Source: Thermasporomyces composti
Lineage (GTDB): Bacteria; Actinomycetota; Actinomycetes; Propionibacteriales; Actinopolymorphaceae
DNA: 64,000 bases
NCBI RefSeq assembly: GCF_003386795.1
Contig: NZ_QTUC01000001.1
Coordinates: 3,782,001-3,846,000, forward strand
Direction: 5' to 3'
A program made the translations under genes and the position numbers. This document shows positions 7,412 to 16,757 of this stretch, piece after piece. A model generated the notes under the pieces. The model was not told where the DNA came from. It did not search any database and saw only the letters and a program-made list of their open reading frames with translations. Every line of letters begins with the position of its first letter. Positions within the stretch are counted from its first letter, which is position 1.

Positions 7412-10400
7412 TGTCAGCCCCCTCCTCGCTCACCCACCTGCGCTCCCGCCTTACCGACCTGACGCTGCGTGACGAGCACCGCCTGCGGCGCCGACTCGAC
7501 GGCCTCCGCAAGCTCCCGCCCGCGAGACGGCAGGTTGTGGTGGAGGAGATCGCGGCCGAGATCGCGGCCGCGGAGGAGCGGGTCGCGCGACGGCGAGCCG
7601 CCCTGCCGGCGGTGAGCTACCCGCCCGAGCTGCCGGTCAGCCAGAAGAAGGACGACATCCTGGCCGCTATCCGCGACCACCAGGTCGTCATCGTCGCCGG
7701 GGAGACCGGCTCGGGGAAGACCACCCAGCTGCCCAAGATCTGCCTTGAGCTGGGCAGGGGTGTCCGAGGCCTGATCGGACACACCCAGCCCCGGCGGATC
7801 GCCGCGCGAACGGTCGCCGAGCGTATCGCCGCCGAGCTCGCCGCGACGGCCGCCGAGGCGGACGGCCATCCGTCGCCGCCGTCCTCCGCCGGTGGCTTGG
7901 CACATCCCGCCGTCGGATGGAAGGTGCGATTCACCGACCGGGTGAGCGAGGACACGTTCGTCAAGCTCATGACGGACGGGATCCTGCTCGCTGAGATCCA
8001 GGGCGACCGGCTGCTGCGCCAGTACGACACGCTCATCATCGACGAGGCGCACGAGCGAAGTCTCAACATCGACTTCTTGCTCGGCTATCTCAAGCAGCTG
8101 CTGCCCAAGCGCCCGGACCTGAAGTTGATCGTCACCTCCGCCACGATCGACCCCGAACGCTTCTCCCGCCACTTCGGTGGGGCGCCGGTGATCGAGGTCT
8201 CGGGTCGTACCTATCCCGTTGAGGTGCGCTATCGGCCCGTGGCCGACGCCGAGGACCGGGACCAGATCCAGGCGATCTGCGACGCCGTCGACGAGCTGGT
8301 GGCCGAGGGGCCTGGTGACATCCTCGTCTTCCTGAGCGGCGAGCGCGAGATTCGCGACACCGCCGACGCGCTCGCCCGGCAAGGGCTGCGCGACACCGAG
8401 ATCCTGCCCCTCTACGCCCGGCTGTCCGCCGCCGACCAGCATCGAGTCTTCCAACCGCACCGAGGCCGCCGTATCGTCTTGGCGACCAACGTCGCCGAGA
8501 CCTCTCTGACGGTGCCGGGCATCAAGTACGTCATCGACCCCGGCACGGCACGCATCTCCCGCTACAGCCACCGGCTCAAGGTGCAGCGGCTGCCGATCGA
8601 ACCGATCTCGCAGGCCTCGGCCAATCAGCGCAAGGGTCGCTGTGGGCGGACCTCCGACGGCATCTGCATCCGGTTGTACTCGGAGGAGGACTTCCACTCC
8701 CGTCCCGAGTTCACCGACCCGGAGATCCTGCGCACCAACCTCGCCGCCGTCATCCTGGCGATGACGGCGGCCGGCCTCGGCGACGTGGCGACGTTCCCGT
8801 TCATCGATCCGCCCGACTCCCGCAACATCAAGGCCGGCATCCAACTCCTCGAGGAGCTCGGCGCGTTGGAACCCACCTCGGGTGACCTGCGCCGGCGCCT
8901 GACCCCACTGGGGCGCAAGCTCGCGCAGATCCCGCTGGACCCGCGGCTCGGCCGCATGGTGCTCGAGGCGGACCGCAACGGCTGTGCCCGCGAGGTCCTC
9001 ATCATCGCGGCTGCCTTGTCGATTCAGGACCCTCGGGAGCGCCCGGTCGACAAAGAGCAGGCGGCTGCCGAGAAACACGCCCGCTTCGCCGACCCCGACT
9101 CCGACTTCCTGACCTACCTCAACCTGTGGAACTACCTCCAGGCCAAGCAGAAGGAGCTGTCGTCCAACCAGTTCCGGAAGCTGTGCCGGGCGGAGTTCCT
9201 CAACTACCTGCGGGTGCGGGAGTGGCAGGACATCGAGGCCCAGCTCCGCCAGGTGGCCCGCTCGATTGGGGTGCGGCTCAACTCCGTGCCGGCCGATCCG
9301 GAACGGATCCACATGTCCTTGCTGGCTGGGCTGCTGTCGCACATCGGCCACAAGGACGAACGCCGGAACGACCAGGCGGGGCGCGGTCGGCGGCAGCAGG
9401 AGTACGTGGGTGCTCGCGGGGCGCGGTTCGCGATCTGGCCCGGCTCCGCGCTGGCCAAGAAGCAGCCGGCGTGGGTCATGGCCGCGGAGCTGGTCGAGAC
9501 CTCTCGACTGTGGGGTCGCGTGGTTGCCAAGATCGAGCCTGCGTGGGCCGAATCGCTCGGCGGTCACCTGCTCAAGCGCAGCTACAGCGAGCCGCACTGG
9601 TCGGCGAAGCAGGCGGCGGTGCTGGCGTACGAGAAGGTCACGTTGTACGGCGTCCCGCTCGTCGCTCGGCGTCTCGTCAACTACGGCCGGATCGACCCCG
9701 AGCTCTCGCGTGAGCTGTTCATCCGACACGCGCTCGTCGAGGGGGACTGGGAGACCCACCACGAGTTCTTCCACCGCAACCGTCAGTTGCTCGCGGAGGT
9801 GGAGGAACTCGAGCATCGCGCGCGCCGGCGCGACATCGTGGTCGACGACGAGACGCTGTTCGCCTTCTACGACGAGCGGATCCCTCCGGAGGTCGTCTCC
9901 GGCGCCCATTTCGACAGCTGGTGGAAGAAGGCCAGGCGCACCGACCCCGACCTGCTGACCTTCACACCGTCGATGCTGGTCAATGAGTCAGCCGGCGATG
10001 TCGATGAGTCCGACTACCCGGACCACTGGGTGCTCGACGGCGTGCGTCTTCGGCTCAGCTACCAGTTCGAGCCCGGCACCGACGCCGACGGCGTCACGGT
10101 CCACGTTCCTCTCGCGGTCTTGAACCAGCTTCGCCCTGACCCCTTCGAGTGGCAAGTGCCGGGACTGCGCGAAGAGCTGGTCACGGCGTTGATTCGGGCG
10201 CTGCCCAAGCAGATTCGCCGTCACTTCGTCCCGGCGCCGGACTACGCGCGGGCGGTGTTGGAGCGCGTGTCTCCGGGCACGGAGCCGTTGCTGCCGGCGT
10301 TGGAGCGGGAGCTTCGCCAGCTCACCGGGGTCAGCGTGCCGCGGGAGGCCTGGCAGCTCGAGCGGCTCCCCGCCCACCTGCGGGTGACCTTCCGAGTCGT

Positions 10401-11373
10401 CGACGAGAAGGGCAGGACGCTCGCCGAAGCCAAGGACCTGGCGGCGCTCCGCCAGCGGCTCAAGGGCAAGCTGGCGCGGACCCTGTCACGGGCGGCTGGC
10501 GGCCTCGAGCAGGAGGGCCTGCGCACGTTCCCGCCAGGTGGCCTGCCGCGGACGTTCACGCGACGGCGTGGCCCGCACCTGGTCCAGGGGTATCCCGCGC
10601 TGGCGGACGCCGGCGACAGCGTGGCCGTCCGCGTCTTCGAGACCGAGGTCGAGCAGGAGGCGTCGATGTGGCAGGGCACGCGTCGCCTCCTGTTGCTGCA
10701 CCTGCCCTCCCCGGCCAAGTACGTCCTCGAACGCCAGAGCCACCAGGCCAAGCTGGTGCTCAGTCGCAGTCCTCACGGAAGCGCGAGCGCCCTCTTCGAC
10801 GACTGCCTCGCCTGCGCGGTCGACAAGCTGATGGCGGACGCGGGCGGTCCGGCGTGGGACGAGGAGGGGTTCGGCAAGCTCCTGGACGCCGTCCGCGCTG
10901 ACCTGGCCGACACCCTCCTGGACACGGTGAACAAGGTGGCCGACATCCTCGCCGTCGCACAGGACATCGAGCGACGGCTGGGAGGGACGAGCAACCCTGT
11001 TCTGCTGCCGGCCTTGACTGATGTCAAAGAGCAGTTGACAGAGCTGGTCTACCCGGGGTTCGTCACCGCGACGGGCTGGGAGAAACTGGCGGACCTGTCG
11101 CGTTACCTACGGGCGATTCAGCGTCGGCTCGACAAGCTCCCGCAGGACCCGTACCGAGACCGGGAGCGCATGCTGAAGGTTCAACAAATGCGGCAGCTCT
11201 ATGAGGAGGTCCGGCGTCGCCTGCCACCGGAACGGCGGTCCAGCCCTGAGCTGAGGCGTATTCGCTGGATGATCGAGGAGCTGCGGGTCAGTTACTTCGC
11301 GCAGGTCTTGGGTACGCCCACGCCCGTCTCCGACAAGCGGATTCGCAAGGCCCTCGAGGAACTCGCGGCCTGA
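7411..11373 (+). CDS. hrpA: ATP-dependent RNA helicase HrpA (DEAH box)
   Basis: A 1320-residue protein, the normal length for HrpA. The helicase core shows Walker A GETGSGKTT, the DEAH box in IIDEAHERS, motif III as TSAT, and motif VI-like QRKGRCGR. Winged-helix and ratchet regions follow, then the HrpA-specific DUF3418 C-terminal half. HrpA unwinds RNA and in E. coli helps rescue stalled or collided ribosomes; cytoplasmic. The ATG at 7411 is preferred because the 26-residue extension has no family resemblance. It lacks a ribosome site and may be leaderless. Long open frames on the opposite strand are shadows. Confidence 0.93.
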   Translation: MSAPSSLTHLRSRLTDLTLRDEHRLRRRLDGLRKLPPARRQVVVEEIAAEIAAAEERVARRRAALPAVSYPPELPVSQKKDDILAAIRDHQVVIVAGETGSGKTTQLPKICLELGRGVRGLIGHTQPRRIAARTVAERIAAELAATAAEADGHPSPPSSAGGLAHPAVGWKVRFTDRVSEDTFVKLMTDGILLAEIQGDRLLRQYDTLIIDEAHERSLNIDFLLGYLKQLLPKRPDLKLIVTSATIDPERFSRHFGGAPVIEVSGRTYPVEVRYRPVADAEDRDQIQAICDAVDELVAEGPGDILVFLSGEREIRDTADALARQGLRDTEILPLYARLSAADQHRVFQPHRGRRIVLATNVAETSLTVPGIKYVIDPGTARISRYSHRLKVQRLPIEPISQASANQRKGRCGRTSDGICIRLYSEEDFHSRPEFTDPEILRTNLAAVILAMTAAGLGDVATFPFIDPPDSRNIKAGIQLLEELGALEPTSGDLRRRLTPLGRKLAQIPLDPRLGRMVLEADRNGCAREVLIIAAALSIQDPRERPVDKEQAAAEKHARFADPDSDFLTYLNLWNYLQAKQKELSSNQFRKLCRAEFLNYLRVREWQDIEAQLRQVARSIGVRLNSVPADPERIHMSLLAGLLSHIGHKDERRNDQAGRGRRQQEYVGARGARFAIWPGSALAKKQPAWVMAAELVETSRLWGRVVAKIEPAWAESLGGHLLKRSYSEPHWSAKQAAVLAYEKVTLYGVPLVARRLVNYGRIDPELSRELFIRHALVEGDWETHHEFFHRNRQLLAEVEELEHRARRRDIVVDDETLFAFYDERIPPEVVSGAHFDSWWKKARRTDPDLLTFTPSMLVNESAGDVDESDYPDHWVLDGVRLRLSYQFEPGTDADGVTVHVPLAVLNQLRPDPFEWQVPGLREELVTALIRALPKQIRRHFVPAPDYARAVLERVSPGTEPLLPALERELRQLTGVSVPREAWQLERLPAHLRVTFRVVDEKGRTLAEAKDLAALRQRLKGKLARTLSRAAGGLEQEGLRTFPPGGLPRTFTRRRGPHLVQGYPALADAGDSVAVRVFETEVEQEASMWQGTRRLLLLHLPSPAKYVLERQSHQAKLVLSRSPHGSASALFDDCLACAVDKLMADAGGPAWDEEGFGKLLDAVRADLADTLLDTVNKVADILAVAQDIERRLGGTSNPVLLPALTDVKEQLTELVYPGFVTATGWEKLADLSRYLRAIQRRLDKLPQDPYRDRERMLKVQQMRQLYEEVRRRLPPERRSSPELRRIRWMIEELRVSYFAQVLGTPTPVSDKRIRKALEELAA

Positions 11374-11493
11374 CCATGCGCGGCGCGTTTGTTCCAAATT
11401 GACGACGTCATAGCAGTTGACGGAACTCCTTTCCGCGCCGACAGTGGAGATCAATTCGGCCGTGCGTATCCCCCTCACCCCCCGGGAGACACG

Positions 11494-12240
11494 ATGGCTC
11501 TGACGTCACGACACGTGCTCAGGCTGGTCGCCTGTATGGCGCTGTTCCTCGCGACCCTGGTCGTCATCACCGGCAACACAGCCACGCCCGCGCACGCGGA
11601 CGGCTGCTACACCTGGAACCGCACCCTCCGTGAGGGCATGTCGGGCAGCGACGTGCGCGAGCTGCAGATTCGCGTCGCCGGTTGGGCCGGATACCGCAAT
11701 CAGCTGGCGATCGACGGGATCTATGGTCCCCAGACCGCGGCGGCGGTGAGAAGGTTCCAGGCGGCGTACGGTCTCACCCAGGACGGCATCGCCGGACCTG
11801 AGACCTTCGGCAAGATCTACGAGCTGCAGGACAACGACTGCACGCCCATTCACTTCTCCTACGCGGAGATGAACCGCTGCAACAGCGACTGGAGCGGAGG
11901 CGCGGTGCCACCTGCGACCGCGCGGGCGAACGCGCTCCGAACGATGTGGAAGCTCGAGGCGCTTCGCCACGCTCTCGGCGACTACCCGTTGATCGTCACG
12001 TCAGGCTTCCGCAGCCGCGCGTGCAACTCAGCGGTCGGCGGTGCAACGAATAGTCGACACCTCTACGGAGACGCCGCGGACTTGGTGTCCAACCACGTGT
12101 CGCTGTGCCGCATCGCCCAGGAGGCTCGGTACCACGGCTTCGGTGGGCTCTTCGGTCCCGGCTACCCGGGTCACAACGACCACGTCCACGCGGACGGACG
12201 CTCCGGCTTCGTCTGGGACGCGCCGAGCTGTGGCATCTGA
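11494..12240 (+). CDS. Secreted zinc D-Ala-D-Ala carboxypeptidase (peptidase M15A) with PG-binding domain
   Basis: A 248-residue exported cell-wall enzyme. A signal peptide of about 34 residues ends at AHA-DG. Residues about 40-110 form a PG_binding_1 repeat (GMSGSDVRELQ, IDGIYGPQT, LTQDGIAGPET). The C-terminal peptidase domain has the M15 zinc motifs: SRHLYGDAAD (His and Asp ligands) and HVH near residue 229 (third ligand). It should cleave D-Ala-D-Ala in peptidoglycan stem peptides. GGGAGA precedes the ATG. The upstream 120 bases hold two TTGACG elements (11399 and 11417) suitable as -35 boxes. The leader is too short for a ydaO-type riboswitch. Confidence 0.85.
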   Translation: MALTSRHVLRLVACMALFLATLVVITGNTATPAHADGCYTWNRTLREGMSGSDVRELQIRVAGWAGYRNQLAIDGIYGPQTAAAVRRFQAAYGLTQDGIAGPETFGKIYELQDNDCTPIHFSYAEMNRCNSDWSGGAVPPATARANALRTMWKLEALRHALGDYPLIVTSGFRSRACNSAVGGATNSRHLYGDAADLVSNHVSLCRIAQEARYHGFGGLFGPGYPGHNDHVHADGRSGFVWDAPSCGI

Positions 12241-12580
12241 TCCCGGTGAGGTGAGCGGAACAAGCGAGAAGTCTCCACCGTCCCCGACCACCGGGTGGTC
12301 TGCTCGACCAGCCGCCCGACCTCCGGTGGTCGGGGCTTCTCGTGCGTCGGGGCCAGCGTCGGGGTGACCGCGGACGGCCCTTCCCGCCGGCCTTCCGACG
12401 GCCCGGAAGGAAGCCAGATGTTCCAGTCCGCAAGGGAGCCGTGCGAGGAGCGCCACGCCGAGGCGCACCCACCGGTGTCCACCGTGCGGGTGGTCCGAGT
12501 AGGGTCGGATCTTGGCGACAGGCCGACGTCGGTCCGGATCGTCGAGAAGGAAGGACGGACTTCGGAATGCAGGTGGGTCG
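12241..12580. other. 340-bp gap with terminator after the M15 gene
   Basis: A strong inverted repeat (12282-12335) occupies its first part. The remainder, up to the GTG of the next small gene, has open frames but no recognisable protein; the last 20 bases supply a ribosome site. Confidence 0.4.
12282..12335 (+). terminator. Inverted repeat terminator after the M15 peptidase
   Basis: CCCCGACCACCGG (12282-12294) pairs exactly with 12323-12335 across a 28-base loop. It begins 42 bases after the M15 stop codon. CTTCT follows rather than a U run, which is common in GC-rich actinobacteria. Confidence 0.55.
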
Positions 12581-12787
12581 GTGATCCGCATCCAAGGTGA
12601 TGAGGAGAGCGGCTACCTCACCACGGTCGCCTGTGACGAGTGTGACACGCGTGTGGTGTTCCGCCCGCGTGACCACGGCTTGTGGATCGGCTCCGCTCGC
12701 CAAGTCCGCATCTACCTGACCGACCACGCCGGTTGGGTGTGGGACGAGAACTCCGGAGCCTTCTACTGCCCGGAGCACTTCCGCTGA
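12581..12787 (+). CDS. Small cysteine-containing hypothetical protein
   Basis: A 68-residue protein starting with GTG after AGGTGG. It carries a CDEC pair (C-x2-C) near residue 18 and a CPEH motif near the C-terminus, so three cysteines and a histidine could form a zinc site. The remainder has aromatic residues spaced like a small beta fold (LWIGSARQ, GWVWDENSGAFYC). No family was recognised. The in-frame extension upstream is Arg/Ser-rich and unlikely to be coding. It stands between the M15 gene and the GH172 gene. Confidence 0.55.
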   Translation: MIRIQGDEESGYLTTVACDECDTRVVFRPRDHGLWIGSARQVRIYLTDHAGWVWDENSGAFYCPEHFR

Positions 12788-13094
12788 GCGACGAGCCGAC
12801 GCGGCCCCTCCACCAGCTCGGGAGCCCGCGACGCCGGGTGTCTCGAGGATGACGACCGTCCGGGGTGGTCGACCACCGGGGTGCTCCGTGGTCGACCACC
12901 CCCAGTGTTTGCCTCTGCACCGTTGACCGTCAGGCACACCGTTGACCGTCAGGCCGGCGGCCCCAGTGATCAGTCCCAGGGCGACGTGTCCGGCATCACG
13001 CCCCGTGTCCGGGACAGGTCACGACGGAGGGTCGGGTTGGGTGGCCGTGGGCCGGTACGTTTCCGGGGTATCGATTTCTCGGAAAGGATGCAGC
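12788..13094. promoter_or_regulatory. 307-bp upstream region of the GH172 gene with paired palindromes and direct repeats
   Basis: Two copies of the perfect palindrome GTGGTCGACCAC occur at 12865-12876 and 12888-12899, 23 bp apart. They are followed by two direct copies of CACCGTTGACCGTCAGG at 12918-12934 and 12937-12953. Closer to the gene, TTTCCG (13060-13065) and CGGAAA (13080-13085) form another split inverted repeat just before the ribosome site. The density of symmetric elements suggests a regulated promoter; which regulator acts is unknown. Confidence 0.5.
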
Positions 13095-14189
<1,095 letters not shown>

Positions 14190-14232
14190 GCGGCGGTCAC
14201 GGTGTGCGCAGTGGCCAGGGCTGGGCTCGCCG

Positions 14233-15054
14233 TCACCGCCCGGGTGCGGCGGCCCGGCCCACCCGCTCACGGTGCGCCGCTGACGCGGCGGCGAGGGAGG
14301 CGGTGAAGTCCTCCGTCTCCTGCAGGTGCTGGTCCATGAGCACACCGGCGGCCTTCCGGGCCCTCCGCCGCACCGCGGCCATGATCTTCGTGTGGTACGC
14401 GATGGCGCGTTCGGCCAGCTCGGCGTTCTCCTCGACCGTGCGACGCCGCACGGTCCGGAGCGCGCCATCGATGGAATGGAAGAGGGTCAGGGCGAAGGTG
14501 TTGCCGGCGGCGCGGAGCAACGCGTCGTGGAAGTCGACGTCCGCGGAGCTGAAGGTATCCAGGTCCTTGCGCTCCCAGGCCTCCCGCATCGTGCGGACGG
14601 CGTCCTCCATGCGGGCCAGGTCGGCGGCGGTCCTGCGCACCGCGGCGAGCTCGGCGATGCCGCGTTCGACGATGCGGCGCAGCTCGGTGAGCTCATGGGC
14701 CAGTTCATACCCTTGCTCCAGCGACACGCGGGCGTTGAGGACGGTGCTGTCGAACGGCGCCCAGACCGTTGGGGGGTTGACGAACGTCCCCCTGCCCTGC
14801 TGGACGCGGAGCACGCCCCGCTGCCGCAGGTCCTTGATGGCCTCGCGTAGCGTCAACCGGCTCACTCCAGCGCGCTCGGCGAGGACCGGCTCTGGTGGAA
14901 GGCGGGTATCGGGGGGATACACGCCGGCCACGATCTCATCCAGCAGGCGTTCGGCCAGCTGATCGGCGAGGACGGCGCGATTCGCGGTGGCGAGGTCGGC
15001 GTCAGCGCGCCGGCTGCTCGACGTCGCGGTGCCGTTGGCGAGGTGCTCGGTCAT
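14233..15054 (-). CDS. FadR-subfamily GntR transcriptional regulator
   Basis: A 273-residue regulator. Residues about 35-105 form the winged helix-turn-helix, with PPEPVLAERAGVSR as the start of the recognition region and GRGTFV as the wing. The remainder is an all-helical FCD effector domain, with RRIVERGIAEL and the VDFHDALLRAAGN motif typical of metal-containing FCD pockets. Such regulators usually repress neighbouring genes until a sugar acid or organic acid binds. It is transcribed divergently from uxaA, 158 bp away, making control of uxaA-larA the obvious hypothesis. The ATG at 15054 is chosen; a TTG start 17 codons upstream is possible. Confidence 0.85.
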   Translation of the reverse strand: MTEHLANGTATSSSRRADADLATANRAVLADQLAERLLDEIVAGVYPPDTRLPPEPVLAERAGVSRLTLREAIKDLRQRGVLRVQQGRGTFVNPPTVWAPFDSTVLNARVSLEQGYELAHELTELRRIVERGIAELAAVRRTAADLARMEDAVRTMREAWERKDLDTFSSADVDFHDALLRAAGNTFALTLFHSIDGALRTVRRRTVEENAELAERAIAYHTKIMAAVRRRARKAAGVLMDQHLQETEDFTASLAAASAAHRERVGRAAAPGR

Positions 15055-15181
15055 CTCGACGTACGCCTTTCTGGGTGGCCAGCTCCGGACGAAATCCACG
15101 GCCAACAGGAAGGTTCAGAGTATGGCAGTCGGCTGGGCAGCTCGTCGGCACGGGCCGGGGCAGTACCATCGCCAAATCGAA

Positions 15182-15192
15182 ACATCAGATGT
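15182..15192. promoter_or_regulatory. 11-bp palindrome before uxaA, candidate GntR operator
   Basis: ACATCAGATGT is a perfect palindrome around a central A. It lies 20 bp upstream of the uxaA ATG and within the region shared with the divergent FadR-type regulator. Short odd-length palindromes are usual for this regulator class. Assignment is by position and symmetry only. Confidence 0.45.
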
Positions 15193-15212
15193 CTGGAGGG
15201 TGGCGTAACCCC

Positions 15213-16757
15213 ATGGACGCTCCGACGCTCGCCGAACACACGCTCCGGCTGCACGCCGACGACAACGTGGTCATCGCCATGCGGGACATCGAGCCGGGGA
15301 CCTACCAGCTGCCCGGCGGTGGCACCCTCGACGTGACGGACGTGATACCCCGAGGGCACAAGCTGGCGGTCACGCCGGTCGCGGAGGGGCAGCCGGTGCG
15401 GAAGTACGGCCAGGTGATCGGCTTCGCTAAGGAGGCCATCGCGCCCGGCCGCCACGTCCACACCCACAACACAGCGTTCCAGATGTTCGACCGGGAGTAC
15501 GAGTTCGGCGTCGACACCCGACCGACGCAGTACGTCCCGGAGACGGCGCGAGCCACGTTCCAGGGCATCGTCCGGCCGGACGGCCGCGCCGCGACCCGGA
15601 ACTACATCGGCATCCTCACGACCGTCAACTGCTCGGCGACCGCGGCGAAGCTGATCGCGGAGCGGTTCCGGTGGGACGCCCTCGACGACTACCCGAACGT
15701 GGACGGGGTCGTCGCGCTCACCCATGGGACCGGCTGCGGCATGGCGGGGCCGGGCAGCGAGTCCTTCGAGGTCCTGCGGCGCACGCTCACCGGTTACGCC
15801 AACCACCCGAACTTCGCCGGCTTCCTCGTGCTCGGACTCGGCTGCGAGGTCAACCAGGTCTCGACGCTCGTCGAGCACTGGCAGATCCCCGAGCACAAGA
15901 TCACGGTACCGATGACCATCCAGGAGCTTGGCGGCACGCGCAAGACGGTCGCGGAAGGCGTGGCCCGCATCAAGGAGATGCTGCCCGACGTCAACAAGGT
16001 GACGCGGGAGACGGTGCCGGCGAGCGAGCTGATCCTGGCGATGGAGTGCGGCGGATCCGACGCCTACTCCGGCATCACCGCCAACCCGGCGCTCGGCGCC
16101 GCCGCCGACCTGCTCGTCCAGCACGGCGGGACGGCCGTCTTCGGCGAGACGCCGGAGATCTACGGCGCGGAGCACCTCCTCGCTCGGCGCGCAGTGAGTC
16201 GAGAGGTAGGCGAGAAGCTCATCGCCCGCATCCGCTGGTGGGAGGAGTACACCGCCAAGCACGGCGGCTCCATGGACAACAACCCCTCGCCCGGCAACAA
16301 GGCGGGTGGCCTCACCACGATTCTCGAGAAGTCGCTCGGCGCCGCCGCCAAGGGCGGGACGACCAACCTCGTCGACGTGGTCGAGTTCGCCGAGCCCGTC
16401 ACCGCGAAGGGCCTGGTCTTCATGGACACCCCCGGCTACGACCCGGTCAACGCGACCGGCATGGTGGCGGGCGGTGCGCAGGTGCTCTGCTTCACCACGG
16501 GACGGGGTTCGGCGTTCGGCTGCAAGCCGACGCCGTCGATCAAGCTGGCGACCAACACGCCCGTCTACGAGCGCATGATCGACGACATGGACTACAACTG
16601 CGGGCTCATCGCGGACGGCGGCATGTCGGTCGAGGAGGCTGGGCGGGAGATCTTTGAGCTGGTGCTCCGGGTGGCGTCCGGCGCCAAGACGAAGAGCGAG
16701 GAGCTTGGCTACGGTGACGAGGAGTTCGTGCCATGGCAGCTGGGCGCGGTGATGTGA
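15213..16757 (+). CDS. uxaA: UxaA family hydrolyase (altronate/galactarate dehydratase type)
   Basis: A 514-residue full-length UxaA-family dehydratase: a SAF domain (residues about 10-95) followed by the catalytic GD_AH domain. Visible signatures are NYIGILTTVNC near residue 131, THGTGCGMAG at 170-179, a GLGCEVNQ segment near 208, ECGGSDAYSG at 278-287 and the DNNPSPGNKAGG motif. Members remove water from sugar acids such as D-altronate, D-galactarate or related aldonates, using a metal centre. An ATG after a GGAGGG-containing leader is the start. The next gene overlaps its end by 25 bp. Substrate is uncertain; the partner LarA-like gene argues for a sugar acid needing prior epimerisation. 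Confidence 0.85.
   Translation: MDAPTLAEHTLRLHADDNVVIAMRDIEPGTYQLPGGGTLDVTDVIPRGHKLAVTPVAEGQPVRKYGQVIGFAKEAIAPGRHVHTHNTAFQMFDREYEFGVDTRPTQYVPETARATFQGIVRPDGRAATRNYIGILTTVNCSATAAKLIAERFRWDALDDYPNVDGVVALTHGTGCGMAGPGSESFEVLRRTLTGYANHPNFAGFLVLGLGCEVNQVSTLVEHWQIPEHKITVPMTIQELGGTRKTVAEGVARIKEMLPDVNKVTRETVPASELILAMECGGSDAYSGITANPALGAAADLLVQHGGTAVFGETPEIYGAEHLLARRAVSREVGEKLIARIRWWEEYTAKHGGSMDNNPSPGNKAGGLTTILEKSLGAAAKGGTTNLVDVVEFAEPVTAKGLVFMDTPGYDPVNATGMVAGGAQVLCFTTGRGSAFGCKPTPSIKLATNTPVYERMIDDMDYNCGLIADGGMSVEEAGREIFELVLRVASGAKTKSEELGYGDEEFVPWQLGAVM

Noticed and set aside
7414-9909. An 831-codon open frame on the minus strand opposite hrpA
   Set aside because: It lies wholly antisense to the well-recognised helicase core and its translation has no domain pattern; GC-rich DNA keeps this frame open.
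11374-11493. ydaO (c-di-AMP) riboswitch before the M15 peptidase
   Set aside because: Only 120 bases of leader and no conserved paired domains were seen.
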